Counted from the stretch's first letter, positions 6,363 through 15,326 are shown. The stretch: 35,927 nucleotides of DNA from Marmoricola sp. (GCA_025964795.1 JAOPYC010000003.1:1-35927), one strand, 5' to 3'. The notes: generated by a model not told the origin, from the sequence alone. Translations and numbers: made by a program.

Positions 6363-7918
6363 GGTCGACCCAGGGCGTCGGGGGCGCCGCCGCCGGCCAG
6401 GGAGGCGGTGAGGCCGTCCGCGTCGAGCAGCGGGGCCATCTCGAGAAGGTGCTTGCCGAGGAACTCGGGCTCGGGCAGCTTCACGGGGTAGACCCCGTCG
6501 AAGCAGGCCCGGCACAGGTTCTCCTCGGGGACGGTGGTCGCCTCGATGAGCTGCTCGAGGGAGATGTAGCCCAGGGAGTCGGCGCCGATCGAGGAGCAGA
6601 TCTCCTCCGTGCCGAGCCCGTTGGCGATCAGCTCGGCACGGGTGGCGAAGTCGATGCCGTAGAAGCAGGGCCACTTCACCGGCGGGCTGGCGATGCGGAC
6701 GTGCACCTCGCGGGCGCCGGCCTCGCGCAGCATCCGGACCAGGGCCCGCTGGGTGTTGCCGCGCACGATCGAGTCGTCGACGACCACGAGCCGCTTGCCC
6801 TCGATGACGTCGCGCAGCGGGTTGAGCTTGAGCCGGATGCCGAGCTGGCGGATCGTCTGGCTGGGTTGGATGAAGGTGCGCCCGACGTAGGAGTTCTTCA
6901 CCAGTCCCATGCCGTAGGGGATGCCGCTGGCCTCGGCGTACCCGATGGCGGCGGGGGTGCCGGACTCGGGGACCGGGATCACCAGGTCGGCGTCGGCCGG
7001 GAAGTCGTGGGCCAGGCGGCGGCCGATCTCGACCCGGACGCTGTGGATCCGCTGGCCGGAGATGCGGGTGTCGGGGCGGGCGAGGTAGACGAACTCGAAC
7101 AGGCAGCCCTTGGGCGCCGCGGGGGCGAACCGGCGGGTGCGCAGGCCCTGCTCGTCGACGGCGACCATCTCGCCGGGCTCGATCTCCCGGACGTAGGAGG
7201 CACCGACGATGTCGAGCGCTGCGGTCTCGCTGGCCACCACCCAGCCGCGCTCCAGCCGGCCGAGCACAAGGGGGCGGATGCCCTGGGGGTCGCGGGCGGC
7301 GTACAGCGTGCCCTCGTCCATCCAGACGAAGGAGTAGGCGCCCTGGAGCTTGGGCAGCAGCTCGACCGCGCGCTCCTCCAGCGAGCTGTCCGGGTGGACG
7401 GCCAGGAGCGCGGTGACCAGGGACGTGTCGTTGGTGCTGGTCTCCATCTTGCGGGCGCCGAAGTCGAGCTCGCTGTCGACGGGCAGGTCCGCGACCATCT
7501 GCTGCAGCTCGCTGGTGTTGGTCAGGTTGCCGTTGTGGCCCAGCGCGATGGCGCCGTCGGCGGTCGGCCGGAACGTCGGCTGGGCGTTGTGCCAGGTGCT
7601 CGCGCCGGTGGTCGAGTAGCGCGAGTGCCCGATGGCCAGGTGGCCCTTGAGCGCCTCGAGGGTCGACTCGTCGAAGACCTGGGAGACCAGGCCCATATCC
7701 TTGTAGACCAGGATCTGGCGGCCGTTGCTGACCGCGATGCCGGCCGACTCCTGCCCGCGGTGCTGCAGGGCGTAGAGGCCGTAGTAGGTGAGCTTGGCGA
7801 CGTCCTCCCCCGGGGCCCACACGCCGAAGACGCCGCACGCGTCCTGCGGTCCGCGGTCCTGGGGGTCGAGGTCATGGTTCAGGCGGCCGTCTCCGCGACG
7901 GCGAGCTGGGCTGGCCAC
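6359..7918 (-). CDS. purF: amidophosphoribosyltransferase
   Basis: A 519-aa enzyme of the first committed purine step (PRPP + Gln to phosphoribosylamine). A 27-residue propeptide ends before Cys28 (DACGVFGVW), the glutaminase nucleophile exposed by self-cleavage. The PRPP loop is VVVDDSIVRGNT. All four Fe-S cysteine positions known from Bacillus PurF can be found: KGCLFEFVY, WPCFYGIDF and ENLCRACFDG, so a 4Fe-4S cluster is likely. GTG at 7918 has no SD, but TACACT lies 7 nt before it, which suits a leaderless transcript. It is followed by purM with a GTGA overlap. The gene upstream (DUF6297 protein) is on the same strand 50 bp away but unrelated to purines. Confidence 0.97.
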   Translation of the reverse strand: MASPARRRGDGRLNHDLDPQDRGPQDACGVFGVWAPGEDVAKLTYYGLYALQHRGQESAGIAVSNGRQILVYKDMGLVSQVFDESTLEALKGHLAIGHSRYSTTGASTWHNAQPTFRPTADGAIALGHNGNLTNTSELQQMVADLPVDSELDFGARKMETSTNDTSLVTALLAVHPDSSLEERAVELLPKLQGAYSFVWMDEGTLYAARDPQGIRPLVLGRLERGWVVASETAALDIVGASYVREIEPGEMVAVDEQGLRTRRFAPAAPKGCLFEFVYLARPDTRISGQRIHSVRVEIGRRLAHDFPADADLVIPVPESGTPAAIGYAEASGIPYGMGLVKNSYVGRTFIQPSQTIRQLGIRLKLNPLRDVIEGKRLVVVDDSIVRGNTQRALVRMLREAGAREVHVRIASPPVKWPCFYGIDFATRAELIANGLGTEEICSSIGADSLGYISLEQLIEATTVPEENLCRACFDGVYPVKLPEPEFLGKHLLEMAPLLDADGLTASLAGGGAPDALGRP

Positions 7919-7925
7919 GCCGCCG

Positions 7926-7931
7926 AGTGTA
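7926..7931 (-). promoter_or_regulatory. leaderless-type -10 element of purF
   Basis: TACACT on the minus strand, 7 nt before the purF GTG, with no Shine-Dalgarno between them. The -35 region is weak (a CGGGAA/TCGGGA at the right distance). Confidence 0.4.
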
Positions 7932-7968
7932 CGTGTCCTCGGGCACCGTTCCCGACCGGCGCCCGGGG

Positions 7969-9447
7969 CTACTCGCGGCCGACGAGGTAGGACAGCACCG
8001 CGAACGAGAGCAGCAGCGAGACGAGGGCGCCGTTGACGGTGGGCGAGAACAGCACCGGGGCGGTGGTCAGCAGCAGGATGTCGAAGCCCCTGATGATGCT
8101 GCCGTAGAGGTTGGTCGGCACGCCGCCCGCCGGCGTCGAGACGAGCGGCTTGGAGTAGTCCGGGGGCCGTCCGGTGACCCACCGGACGGTGCCGGCCAGC
8201 GCACACCCGCCGACGGTGAGGCCGAGCACCACGGAGTCGGACCAGGTCACCCCGAGCGCCGCGTGCAGGGCCGGGAAGCTGGCCAGCCCGAACGCGAGCA
8301 TGGCCGCGCCGGGGACGGCGAGGGTGCTCATCCGGGTCGCGGAGTGGGGGAAGGGCATCGCGCGCACCAGGCTCGGCGTACGGGTGATCACGCGAAGGCC
8401 GGCCAGGAGCGGCAGGCCGGCGACGAAGCTGGCGAACGCGCTGAGCAGGAGCACTACGCGGTCGGCGCCGGCGGCCTCGGCGGCGTACGGCACCACCACG
8501 GCGGCCGCCAGGACCACCAGCGTCTGCGGGCTGCGGCGCAGCCGGCTCAGGTCGCACCAGACCAGGGCGAGCTGGCCGCTGGGACCACCGCGCCGAGACT
8601 TCACGGCGTCGTGGGCGTTCCAGCGGTGGGCGAGCAGGACGTCGTACACCAGGGCGAGGTCGAGCGTGGCCAGCGCGCCGGAGAGGCCGGGAGCGAGCGA
8701 CCCGCCCGGGGAGACCGCGTGGCGGCTCAGCCGCCCCACCCGGCCCACGGCCAGCGTCAGCAGCCCGACCGAGGCGAGCACCACGACGGCCACGCCCCAC
8801 CAGGAGCCTTGGGGCAGGTCCTTCGGCGGGCTCCAGATCGGCCCGTCGTTGCGCGCGATCAGCAGCAGGCCGGCCCACACGACCAGCGCCACGACCCAGG
8901 TGAGCAGCCGCGCACCGAGGCCGGCGCTGGACTGGGACACCGCGGCCAGGCAGACCGCGGCGACCGCCAGCAGCGCCGTCGAGCCGCAGAACGCCAGCAG
9001 CGGGTCGACCCCGAAGCCGCCCAGGGTGCTGGCGGCAGCTGAGAGCAGGGCCGAGAAGGCCGCGGCGATGACGGCGGTCCAGAGCAGGCGCGGCCGGAGC
9101 AGCGCCGCACGGTCGACGGGGGCGCTGAGCAGCCAGGAGCCGATCGCCGGGGAGACGAAGACGGGGCCGAACAGCCGCGCCAGGGCGAGTACGACGGCCA
9201 GGGCGGTCAGCCCCGACAGCCACGGCAGGGCGGTCCGCGCCTCCTGGCAGCCGCCGGCGGTGCACAGCTCGTCGGAGACCAGGCGCAGGTTGACGATGAC
9301 GCTGACCACCATCGAGCCGAGCAGGAGGGACGCGAAGACGGTGACGTAGGCGTCGCCCAGCGCGTCGATGATCTTGGTGTCCACCCGGCCCCGGCGCCAG
9401 TGCCGGATGTCTCCGCGCAGGTCACGGACCTCGCTCGCGGCACTCAC
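7969..9447 (-). CDS. DUF6297-type polytopic membrane protein, ABC exporter permease
   Basis: A 492-aa integral membrane protein with roughly ten to twelve hydrophobic segments, for example VTVFASLLLGSMVVSVIV near the N-terminus and LLLSFAVLSYLVG at the C-terminus, and a conserved-looking cytoplasmic stretch around SRRGGPSGQLALVWCDLSRL. The short cytoplasmic N-terminus (SEVRDLRGDIRHWRRGR) fits the actinobacterial DUF6297 family. GTG at 9447 overlaps the stop of the ATPase gene (GTGA), so the two are a translationally coupled ABC pair. Substrate is unknown. It lies between the molybdenum hydroxylase genes and purF; neither neighbour gives a clear functional link. Confidence 0.8.
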   Translation of the reverse strand: MSAASEVRDLRGDIRHWRRGRVDTKIIDALGDAYVTVFASLLLGSMVVSVIVNLRLVSDELCTAGGCQEARTALPWLSGLTALAVVLALARLFGPVFVSPAIGSWLLSAPVDRAALLRPRLLWTAVIAAAFSALLSAAASTLGGFGVDPLLAFCGSTALLAVAAVCLAAVSQSSAGLGARLLTWVVALVVWAGLLLIARNDGPIWSPPKDLPQGSWWGVAVVVLASVGLLTLAVGRVGRLSRHAVSPGGSLAPGLSGALATLDLALVYDVLLAHRWNAHDAVKSRRGGPSGQLALVWCDLSRLRRSPQTLVVLAAAVVVPYAAEAAGADRVVLLLSAFASFVAGLPLLAGLRVITRTPSLVRAMPFPHSATRMSTLAVPGAAMLAFGLASFPALHAALGVTWSDSVVLGLTVGGCALAGTVRWVTGRPPDYSKPLVSTPAGGVPTNLYGSIIRGFDILLLTTAPVLFSPTVNGALVSLLLSFAVLSYLVGRE

Positions 9448-10145
9448 GTGCGGTCGGCCCCCGGGTCCGAGACGGCGCTCGGGCCGCCGATCTCCACCAC
9501 CCGGTCCGCCACCGCCTCGACGAGCTGCGGGTCGTGGCTGGCCATGAGCACGCCGAGCCCTTCGGCCTTCTCCCGCTGCAGCCGCTTCGTCAGCCACTCG
9601 AGGCCGGAGGTGTCCAGCCGCTGCTCGGGCTCGTCGAGGACCAGCAGCCGCCGCGGCCGGACGAACGCGCTGGCCAGGGCCAGGCGTCGCTTCTGGCCCG
9701 AGGAGAGGGTGCCCGGCAGCTGGCCCGAGTGCGGGCTGAGCCCGAGCTCCTCCAGGACCTCGTCGACGACCGACTCGGCGTCGGTCACCCGGTGGGCCTT
9801 GGCGAACAGGTCGAGGTGCTCGACCACGCTGAGGTCGGGGAAGAAGTCCATGTCGTCCATCACGACCGCGAAGGCGGAGCGCACCTTGGGGAGGCGGTCG
9901 TCCATCTCCTCGCCGTCGAGCTCGATGGTGCCGGACGTCGGCTTGTCGGCCCCGGTGATGCACCGGAGCACGGTCGACTTGCCGGCGCCGTTGCGACCGG
10001 TCAGCGCGACCGCGGTGCCGGCGACCACGTCCAGGTCCAGCCCGTTCACGACGTCGACCTCGCCGAACCGGCGTACCAGCCCGCGCACCCGGAGCAGCGG
10101 GGGCGGCTCGGGCGCCTTCTTGGGTTTCCTCTTCTTCGGTGGCAC
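9444..10145 (-). CDS. ABC transporter ATP-binding protein (partner of DUF6297 permease)
   Basis: A 233-aa ABC ATPase with all motifs in order: Walker A GRNGAGKST (about residues 44-52), signature LSSGQKRRLA, Walker B RLLVLDEPEQRLD and H-loop ASHD. The N-terminus is a short Lys/Pro-rich stretch (PPKKRKPKKAPEPPP) before the first strand LLRVRGLVRRFG. The D-loop position reads EQRLDTSG in place of the usual TNGLD/SGLD. GTG at 10145 is the best start before the Lys-rich tail, but no clear SD is present, so the start is uncertain. The stop overlaps the GTG of the permease gene. Together they likely form an exporter of unknown substrate. Confidence 0.85.
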   Translation of the reverse strand: MPPKKRKPKKAPEPPPLLRVRGLVRRFGEVDVVNGLDLDVVAGTAVALTGRNGAGKSTVLRCITGADKPTSGTIELDGEEMDDRLPKVRSAFAVVMDDMDFFPDLSVVEHLDLFAKAHRVTDAESVVDEVLEELGLSPHSGQLPGTLSSGQKRRLALASAFVRPRRLLVLDEPEQRLDTSGLEWLTKRLQREKAEGLGVLMASHDPQLVEAVADRVVEIGGPSAVSDPGADRT

Positions 10146-10192
10146 GTCCGACAGCGTCGCAGATGGGAGCCCGCACTCCGCTCGGGCAGGGG

Positions 10193-10669
10193 CTACATGT
10201 TCTTCGAGCCCGCCTTGATCGCCTCGCGGATCCGGGAGTAGGTGCCGCACCGACATACGTTGCGGATCTCGTCCAGGTCGGCGTCGGTGATCTCGTGCCC
10301 GGCCGCCCGGGCCTGCTTGACCTTGGCGACGGCCGCCATGATCTGGCCCGGCTGGCAGTAGCCGCACTGGGCCACGTCGTACTCCAACCAGGCCTCCTGC
10401 ATCGGGTGCAGGTCACCGGGAACGGTGTCGGCCAACCCCTCGATGGTCGTCACCTTGTCGGTGGCCTTGACGTCCGCGACCCGCACCGAGCACGGGTTGA
10501 ACGCCTTGCCGTTGAGGTGCGACGTGCACGCCTTGCAGACGTTGATGCCGCAGCCGTACTTGGGGCCGGTGAGCCCGACGATGTCGCGGATCACCCAGAG
10601 GAGCCGGACGTCGTCGTGCACGTCCACGGTCACGGGCTTCCCGTTGAGGATGAAGGTGTGCTTGGGCAT
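10193..10669 (-). CDS. [2Fe-2S] small subunit of molybdenum hydroxylase (IorA-like)
   Basis: A 158-aa electron-transfer subunit of the xanthine dehydrogenase/aldehyde oxidase superfamily. The plant-type cluster motif CGINVCKACTSHLNGKAFNPC and the second cluster motifs CGYCQPGQ and NVCRCGTYSRIREAI are complete. The first motif reads CKACTSH where most relatives have CGACTVH. No signal peptide is present; it would be exported by hitchhiking on the Tat-tagged large subunit (inference). ATG at 10669 has AGGAG 6 nt upstream, and the gene follows the large subunit by 10 nt, so the pair is an operon. No FAD subunit and no cytochrome domain are present, as in IorAB-type enzymes. Confidence 0.92.
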   Translation of the reverse strand: MPKHTFILNGKPVTVDVHDDVRLLWVIRDIVGLTGPKYGCGINVCKACTSHLNGKAFNPCSVRVADVKATDKVTTIEGLADTVPGDLHPMQEAWLEYDVAQCGYCQPGQIMAAVAKVKQARAAGHEITDADLDEIRNVCRCGTYSRIREAIKAGSKNM

Positions 10670-10679
10670 GTGCTGCTCC

Positions 10680-13016
10680 TCAGTAGGTGTGGCTCAGGCC
10701 GTCGGTGGGCGACTCGGGCACGGGCGGCACGAAGGACTTGACCTCGAACGCCACCGGCTGGTTGTGGTTGATCGGGAACGTCGTCGGCACCTTGCCGGTG
10801 GCCCGCGCGAAGGCGCAGGCGACCGCCGCGACCGAGGACGACACCGCCGCCTCGCCCGCCCCGCCGGGCTGCTCGACCTCCGGGTTGACGATCACGGCCT
10901 CGAACTGGGGCGGGATGTTCCATTGCCGCGTGTAGAAGTAGTTGTCCCAACTGGCCTCGAGGAAGTGCCCGTCGCGCAGGTGCAGGCTGCTGGTCAGCGC
11001 GAGCGCGAGCCCGTCGGAGAAGCCGCCCATCATCTGCGCCTTCAGTCCCTGGGGGTTGACCACCAGGCCCGCGTCGACGGCGACGACCGCCTTGGTGACG
11101 CGCGGGCCGGTGACCCCGTCACGCACCTTGCGGTTCACGGTCGCGGGGCGGCAGTCGATCTCGACGAGGCAGGCCGTGGCTCCCTTGTACTCCTTGTGGA
11201 TCGCGATGCCCTGCGCCGTCCCGGCAGGCATCTTGCGGCCCCAGTTGCCGACCGCCGCCGCCTTCTTCAGGACGGCCCGCACCCGCTCGTCCTTGATGAA
11301 CTCGAGCCGGAACGCCAGCGGGTCCTTGCCCATGGCCCGGGCCAGCTGGTCGACGACCAGCTCGTTGGCGCAGCGCACGTCGGGTGAGTAGATGTTGCGC
11401 ATGCTCCCGGTGTTGAACCGCTCGTCGGTCTCGTTGAGCAGCTGGGTGACCGCCCCGAAGTTGTAGGGCAGCTCCTGGGTCAGGGAGAAGATCGTCTGCG
11501 AGAAGCTCAGGTTGGCGAGCGGGTTCGGCAGCTCGTCGGCCATCGCCGTGATCATCTCGCCCAGGCCGTGGCTGAAGTCCGTCGAGACGCTGGTGTGGCG
11601 CTGCTCGAAGCTGAGCACCTGCCCGGCGAGGTAGGTCGCCCTGATCCGGGACGTGGCCATCGGGTGCACCCGGCCCTGGCGAGGCTCGTCGGCGCGGTGC
11701 CACATCAGCCGGACCGGCTTGCCCATCGCCTTGGAGATCTTCGCGGCCTCGATGGCGTGGTCGCCGAACAGCTTGTGCCCGAAGGACCCACCTCCGGTGA
11801 TCACGTTGACCTTCACCTTGCTCTGCGGCAGGCCGACGGCCTTGGCGATGTTGCCCTGCGCCACGATCGGCGCCTTCAGCCCGGCCCACACCTCCGCCCG
11901 GTCCGAGCGGACGTCGGCGATGGCGGCGTACGGCTCGAGGGCGGCGCTGCTGCGGAACATGAACGCGAAGTCGGCCTCGATGGTCTTCGCCAGCACCGGC
12001 ACCTTCGGCACCGCCAGTGGCAGCTCGGCCTTGCGCAGGCTCTTCAGGATGGTGGCGTCCGACTCCCCCTCGACGCTGCCGGGGGCCCAGTCGACCTTGA
12101 GGGCCCGGACCGCGTCGATGCACTGGCCGAAGGTCTGAGCACGGACGGCGATCCCGGTGTCGACCATCGCGATGTCCGTCACGCCCGGCATCGCCTTCAC
12201 CGTCGGCTGGTTGAGGATGCGCTTGGGGTGTCCGTTCAGCGTGGGCGGGCGACAGACCATCGTCGGCAGCGCGTTCGGGACCTCGAGGTCCATCGAGAAC
12301 TTCTTCTTGCCGGTGACGATGTCGCGGGCGTCCACCCGGTTCGCCGGCTTGCCGATCACCCTGAACGAGGAGCGCGGCTTGAGGTCGACCGTGACGCCCT
12401 TCGTGGTGGTGCTGGCCGCCTTGGCGGCGAGCTCGCCGTACGTCCTGGACGCGCCGCCGGGAGCGGTGATGACCCCGTCCTTGGACTTCAGCAGCGCCGC
12501 GGCCGAGCCGAGCTCGATGGCGGCGGCCTCGAGCAGTGCGCCCTTCGCGATCGCCGCGGCGACCCGCATCGGGGTGAACGTGGAGACGGTCGTGTTGGAC
12601 CCTCCGGTGAGCTGGTTGAACAGCAGCTCGGGGCGGGCGGGCGCCAGGCTGACCCGCACCTTCGAGATCGGCAGGTCGAGCTCCTCGGCGATGATCACCG
12701 CGGTCGAGGTGGTGATGCCCTGTCCCACCTCCATCCGCGGGATGGCGAAGGTGGCCGTCCCGTCCTTCTCGATGGCGATCGTGATCAGCTGCGCGGTCGG
12801 GCGGGCCGAGTCGGTCTGCAGGTCCTCGAGGTCGTAGGCCTCCGGGATCTGCGGGCCCGACGGCACCGCGGCGTACGCCGGGGTGCCCAGGCTCAGGTCG
12901 GCGGCGACGACCAGGGTGGAGGCACCCACCACGTAGCCGAGGAAGCCCCGGCGGCTGGGGCGCAGGGCCTGGTGGGGTTGGTCGATCGCGTCCGGGGTCG
13001 GCAAGGTGGAGGTCAC
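10680..13016 (-). CDS. Tat-exported molybdopterin-binding large subunit (IorB-like)
   Basis: A 778-aa molybdenum-cofactor subunit of the IorB type (isoquinoline 1-oxidoreductase beta-like). Residues 21-27 are the twin-arginine motif SRRGFLG, followed by a hydrophobic stretch and a likely cleavage after AYA (about residue 49). Cofactor motifs GGGSFGHK and the C-terminal PGGAGEAAVSS, whose Glu is the expected active-site base, are present. It would hydroxylate an N-heterocycle or oxidise an aldehyde outside the membrane; the substrate is unknown. GTG at 13016 is chosen because it puts the RR motif near the N-terminus and has GAGAGGA upstream. A longer frame exists but has no signal. The small subunit follows directly. 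Confidence 0.9.
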   Translation of the reverse strand: MTSTLPTPDAIDQPHQALRPSRRGFLGYVVGASTLVVAADLSLGTPAYAAVPSGPQIPEAYDLEDLQTDSARPTAQLITIAIEKDGTATFAIPRMEVGQGITTSTAVIIAEELDLPISKVRVSLAPARPELLFNQLTGGSNTTVSTFTPMRVAAAIAKGALLEAAAIELGSAAALLKSKDGVITAPGGASRTYGELAAKAASTTTKGVTVDLKPRSSFRVIGKPANRVDARDIVTGKKKFSMDLEVPNALPTMVCRPPTLNGHPKRILNQPTVKAMPGVTDIAMVDTGIAVRAQTFGQCIDAVRALKVDWAPGSVEGESDATILKSLRKAELPLAVPKVPVLAKTIEADFAFMFRSSAALEPYAAIADVRSDRAEVWAGLKAPIVAQGNIAKAVGLPQSKVKVNVITGGGSFGHKLFGDHAIEAAKISKAMGKPVRLMWHRADEPRQGRVHPMATSRIRATYLAGQVLSFEQRHTSVSTDFSHGLGEMITAMADELPNPLANLSFSQTIFSLTQELPYNFGAVTQLLNETDERFNTGSMRNIYSPDVRCANELVVDQLARAMGKDPLAFRLEFIKDERVRAVLKKAAAVGNWGRKMPAGTAQGIAIHKEYKGATACLVEIDCRPATVNRKVRDGVTGPRVTKAVVAVDAGLVVNPQGLKAQMMGGFSDGLALALTSSLHLRDGHFLEASWDNYFYTRQWNIPPQFEAVIVNPEVEQPGGAGEAAVSSSVAAVACAFARATGKVPTTFPINHNQPVAFEVKSFVPPVPESPTDGLSHTY

Positions 13017-13045
13017 GCAGCGGTCCTCTCGGTCGTCTGCGGCCT

Positions 13046-13065
13046 GGGAGGCTCCCAAGCCTCCC
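13046..13065. terminator. perfect 8-bp inverted repeat between the IMPase-like gene and iorB-like gene
   Basis: GGGAGGCT (13046-13053) and AGCCTCCC (13058-13065) with a CCCA spacer form a stable hairpin. It lies 105 bp after the IMPase-like stop and 30 bp before the iorB-like GTG. It may be a terminator, or a leader hairpin if transcription starts from a TTGCCG-N16-TAGCGT promoter upstream (-10 at 13118-13123). Confidence 0.45.
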
Positions 13066-13169
13066 TCCCCGTGATCACCACACCCGCTCCCGAGGGTGAC
13101 GGCGACCACTGCCCGAGACGCTACCCAGGCGCCCCTGACCGGCAAACCTCGCGAGCCGCCCTTTCTGGG

Positions 13170-13955
13170 TTATTTCGGCCAGAGACCTTCGCACGCGAGC
13201 AGGGCCCGGTCCAGGGTGGGCGCGTCGCAGGCGACGACCAGGCCCGGCTGGGTGGAGCGCGCGTCGTACGGCGTGCCGTCGCGATGGGCGGCCGCTCCGC
13301 CGGCCTCGCGGACCATCAGCGTCCCGGGGAGGTGGTCCCACGGGAAGGTGTGGCCGTAGAGCAGGTAGTCGGCCGCGCCATCGATCAGCTGGGGATAGTC
13401 GATGCCGCAGCACAGCCACGACCCGATCAGGGCCGGCAGCCCCTCCGGCTGGCGCCCGCGCCGGGACCAGATCGACGTGGCTCCCTGGGGCTGGTCACTG
13501 GCCGGCTCGCGGACGACCGGCTCGCCGTTGCGGCGTACGCCGGCACCGTGCTCGGCCACCCACGCCGTCTCGTGCTCCGGCTGCCAGATCCAGCCGCGGA
13601 CCGTCTCACCGCTCACGACCTCGGAGATCATCACGGCGTGGTCGGGTGACCCGTTGACGAAGTTCTTGGTGCCGTCGACCGGGTCGACGCTGAAACCGTG
13701 GTCGGCTGCCCGGAAGCGCGGCAGCAGGTCGGCGTCGTCGTGGAAGGCTTCCTCGCCGAGCACCACGGCGTCGGGGTAGGCGTCGAGCAGGGCCTTCGTG
13801 AGCAGCGCCTCGGCCTCACGGTCGGCCACCGTGACCAGGTCGCCGGGCTTCTTCTCGTCGATCTGGGAGTCCACGAGCGAGCGGAAGCGGGGGGTGATCA
13901 CCTCGGCGGCGACGGACTGCATCAGCTCGAGGACGGCCTCGGTCGAGAGCGGCAT
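13170..13955 (-). CDS. inositol monophosphatase family protein (HisN/IMPase-like)
   Basis: A 261-aa Mg-dependent phosphatase. The metal-binding motifs are LGEEAF (about residues 66-71), VDPVDGTKNFVNG (about 90-102) and PWDHLPGTLMVREAGG (about 204-219), all with the expected acidic residues. Substrate could be inositol-1-phosphate, histidinol phosphate or another sugar phosphate; sequence alone does not settle it. ATG at 13955 is one base after the stop of the M20 peptidase gene, so translation is coupled. No histidine genes are nearby, which gives no support for a HisN role. Length is typical. Confidence 0.88.
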   Translation of the reverse strand: MPLSTEAVLELMQSVAAEVITPRFRSLVDSQIDEKKPGDLVTVADREAEALLTKALLDAYPDAVVLGEEAFHDDADLLPRFRAADHGFSVDPVDGTKNFVNGSPDHAVMISEVVSGETVRGWIWQPEHETAWVAEHGAGVRRNGEPVVREPASDQPQGATSIWSRRGRQPEGLPALIGSWLCCGIDYPQLIDGAADYLLYGHTFPWDHLPGTLMVREAGGAAAHRDGTPYDARSTQPGLVVACDAPTLDRALLACEGLWPK

Positions 13956-13956
13956 C

Positions 13957-15303
13957 TCAGCGCGCGAGGTTCACGAGGAGGAGGGTCTCGGCCAGGCAGA
14001 CGCGCTCGAACTCCGCGAGGTGCAGGCCCTCGTTGGCGCCGTGCGCCCGGGTGTCGGGGTCCTCGACCCCGGTGACCAGCACGCTTGCGTCCGGGAAGCT
14101 CTCCAGGAACTCGGCGATGAAGGGGATCGACCCGCCGACGCCCATGTCGATCGGCCGGGTGCCGTCCCAGGCGTCGGTGAAGGCGTTCCGGGCCGCGTCG
14201 TACGCCGGCCCGGTGGCGTCGATCAACGTCGGCTCGCCGGTGTCGACCAGGGTGACGGTGAGCTCGGCACCCCACGGGACGTGCGCCTCGAGGTGGGCCT
14301 GCAGGCACTCGAGCGCGTGCTCGCAGGTGTCGCCGGGCGCGATCCGCAGGGAGATCTTCGCCCGCGCGCTGGCGACGAGGGTGTTGCTGGCGCCGTCGAC
14401 CTTGGGGGCGTCCAGGCCGGTGATCGTCAGCGAGGGCTTGGTCCACAGCCGCGCCACAGCCGAGCCGGAGCCGATGAACTCAACCCCGGCGGCGATGCCG
14501 GACTCGGCGAGCAGCCGCTCCTCCGGATAGTCCACGTCGGCCGCCGGGCCCTCGTGGAGGCCGGCGACGGCGACGTTGCCGGCGTCGTCGTGGAGCGAGG
14601 CGATCAGGCGGCTCAGCGCCATCAGGGCGTCGGGGACCAGGCCGCCCCACATGCCGGAGTGGACGGCGTGGGTCAACGTGCGGACCCCCACGTCCACGCG
14701 GACGAGACCACGGAGGCTGGTGGTCAGGGCCGGCACGCCGATGTCCCAGTTGCTGGAGTCCGCGATCACGATGACGTCGGAGCGCAGGTAGTCCTGGTGC
14801 TCCGCGAGCAGGTCGGACAGCGTCTCCGAGCCGACCTCCTCCTCCCCCTCGATGAACATCGTGACCCCGACGCCGAGGTCGTCGCCGAGCGCGCGGACCG
14901 CAGCCAGGTGGGCCGCGATGCCGGCCTTGTCGTCCGCGGCACCGCGGGCGTAGAGCCGGCCGTCGCGCTCGGTCGGCTCGAAGGGAGGCGAGTCCCACTC
15001 GGCGTGGTCGTTCTCGGGCTGCACGTCGTGGTGGGCGTAGAGGAGCACCGTCGGCTTCCCCTCGGGCGCCGGCTTGCGGGCGAGGACCGCCGGCGCGCGG
15101 CCGTCCTCACGCGCGCTGACGATCACGACGTCCTGGAACTGCTCGGCGCGGAAGAGCTCGGCGACCGCCTCGGCACTGCGCTGCACCTCGGCCGCGCGGG
15201 CGGGATCGGCGCTGACCGACTCGATGCGCACGAGGTCCTCGAGGTCCTGCCGGATCCTCGGCAGCTCGGCGCTCACCCGGGAGCGCAGCTCGTCCATGTC
15301 CAT
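13957..15303 (-). CDS. M20-family dipeptidase/metallopeptidase
   Basis: A 448-aa zinc peptidase of the M20 carboxypeptidase-like group. The metal ligands appear as YAHHDVQP (about residue 90), RGAADDKAG, the catalytic base and ligand pair EGEEEVGS, VIADSSNWD and the C-terminal DTRAHGANEGL. The inserted dimerisation domain lies between about residues 195 and 350. It likely cleaves dipeptides in the cytosol; no signal peptide is visible. ATG at 15303 lies 6 nt after a TAGGTT -10 element. It is followed at 1 bp by the IMPase-like gene and follows the SCP-like gene by 23 bp on the same strand. All active-site residues are present. Confidence 0.92.
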   Translation of the reverse strand: MDMDELRSRVSAELPRIRQDLEDLVRIESVSADPARAAEVQRSAEAVAELFRAEQFQDVVIVSAREDGRAPAVLARKPAPEGKPTVLLYAHHDVQPENDHAEWDSPPFEPTERDGRLYARGAADDKAGIAAHLAAVRALGDDLGVGVTMFIEGEEEVGSETLSDLLAEHQDYLRSDVIVIADSSNWDIGVPALTTSLRGLVRVDVGVRTLTHAVHSGMWGGLVPDALMALSRLIASLHDDAGNVAVAGLHEGPAADVDYPEERLLAESGIAAGVEFIGSGSAVARLWTKPSLTITGLDAPKVDGASNTLVASARAKISLRIAPGDTCEHALECLQAHLEAHVPWGAELTVTLVDTGEPTLIDATGPAYDAARNAFTDAWDGTRPIDMGVGGSIPFIAEFLESFPDASVLVTGVEDPDTRAHGANEGLHLAEFERVCLAETLLLVNLAR

Positions 15304-15309
15304 GGCTCC

Positions 15310-15315
15310 AACCTA
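15310..15315 (-). promoter_or_regulatory. leaderless-type -10 element of the M20 peptidase gene
   Basis: TAGGTT on the minus strand, 6 nt before the ATG, lying in the 23-bp gap after the SCP-like gene. A GGAG sits only 2 nt from the ATG, too close to be a good SD. Confidence 0.45.
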
Positions 15316-15326
15316 GGCCGTGCGAC

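Noticed and set aside
6449..7990. 513-codon plus-strand frame opposite purF
   Set aside because: Antisense shadow of a certain gene; composition only.
11568..13649. 693-codon plus-strand frame opposite the molybdenum hydroxylase large subunit
   Set aside because: Antisense shadow that even crosses the next gene boundary; no start signal.
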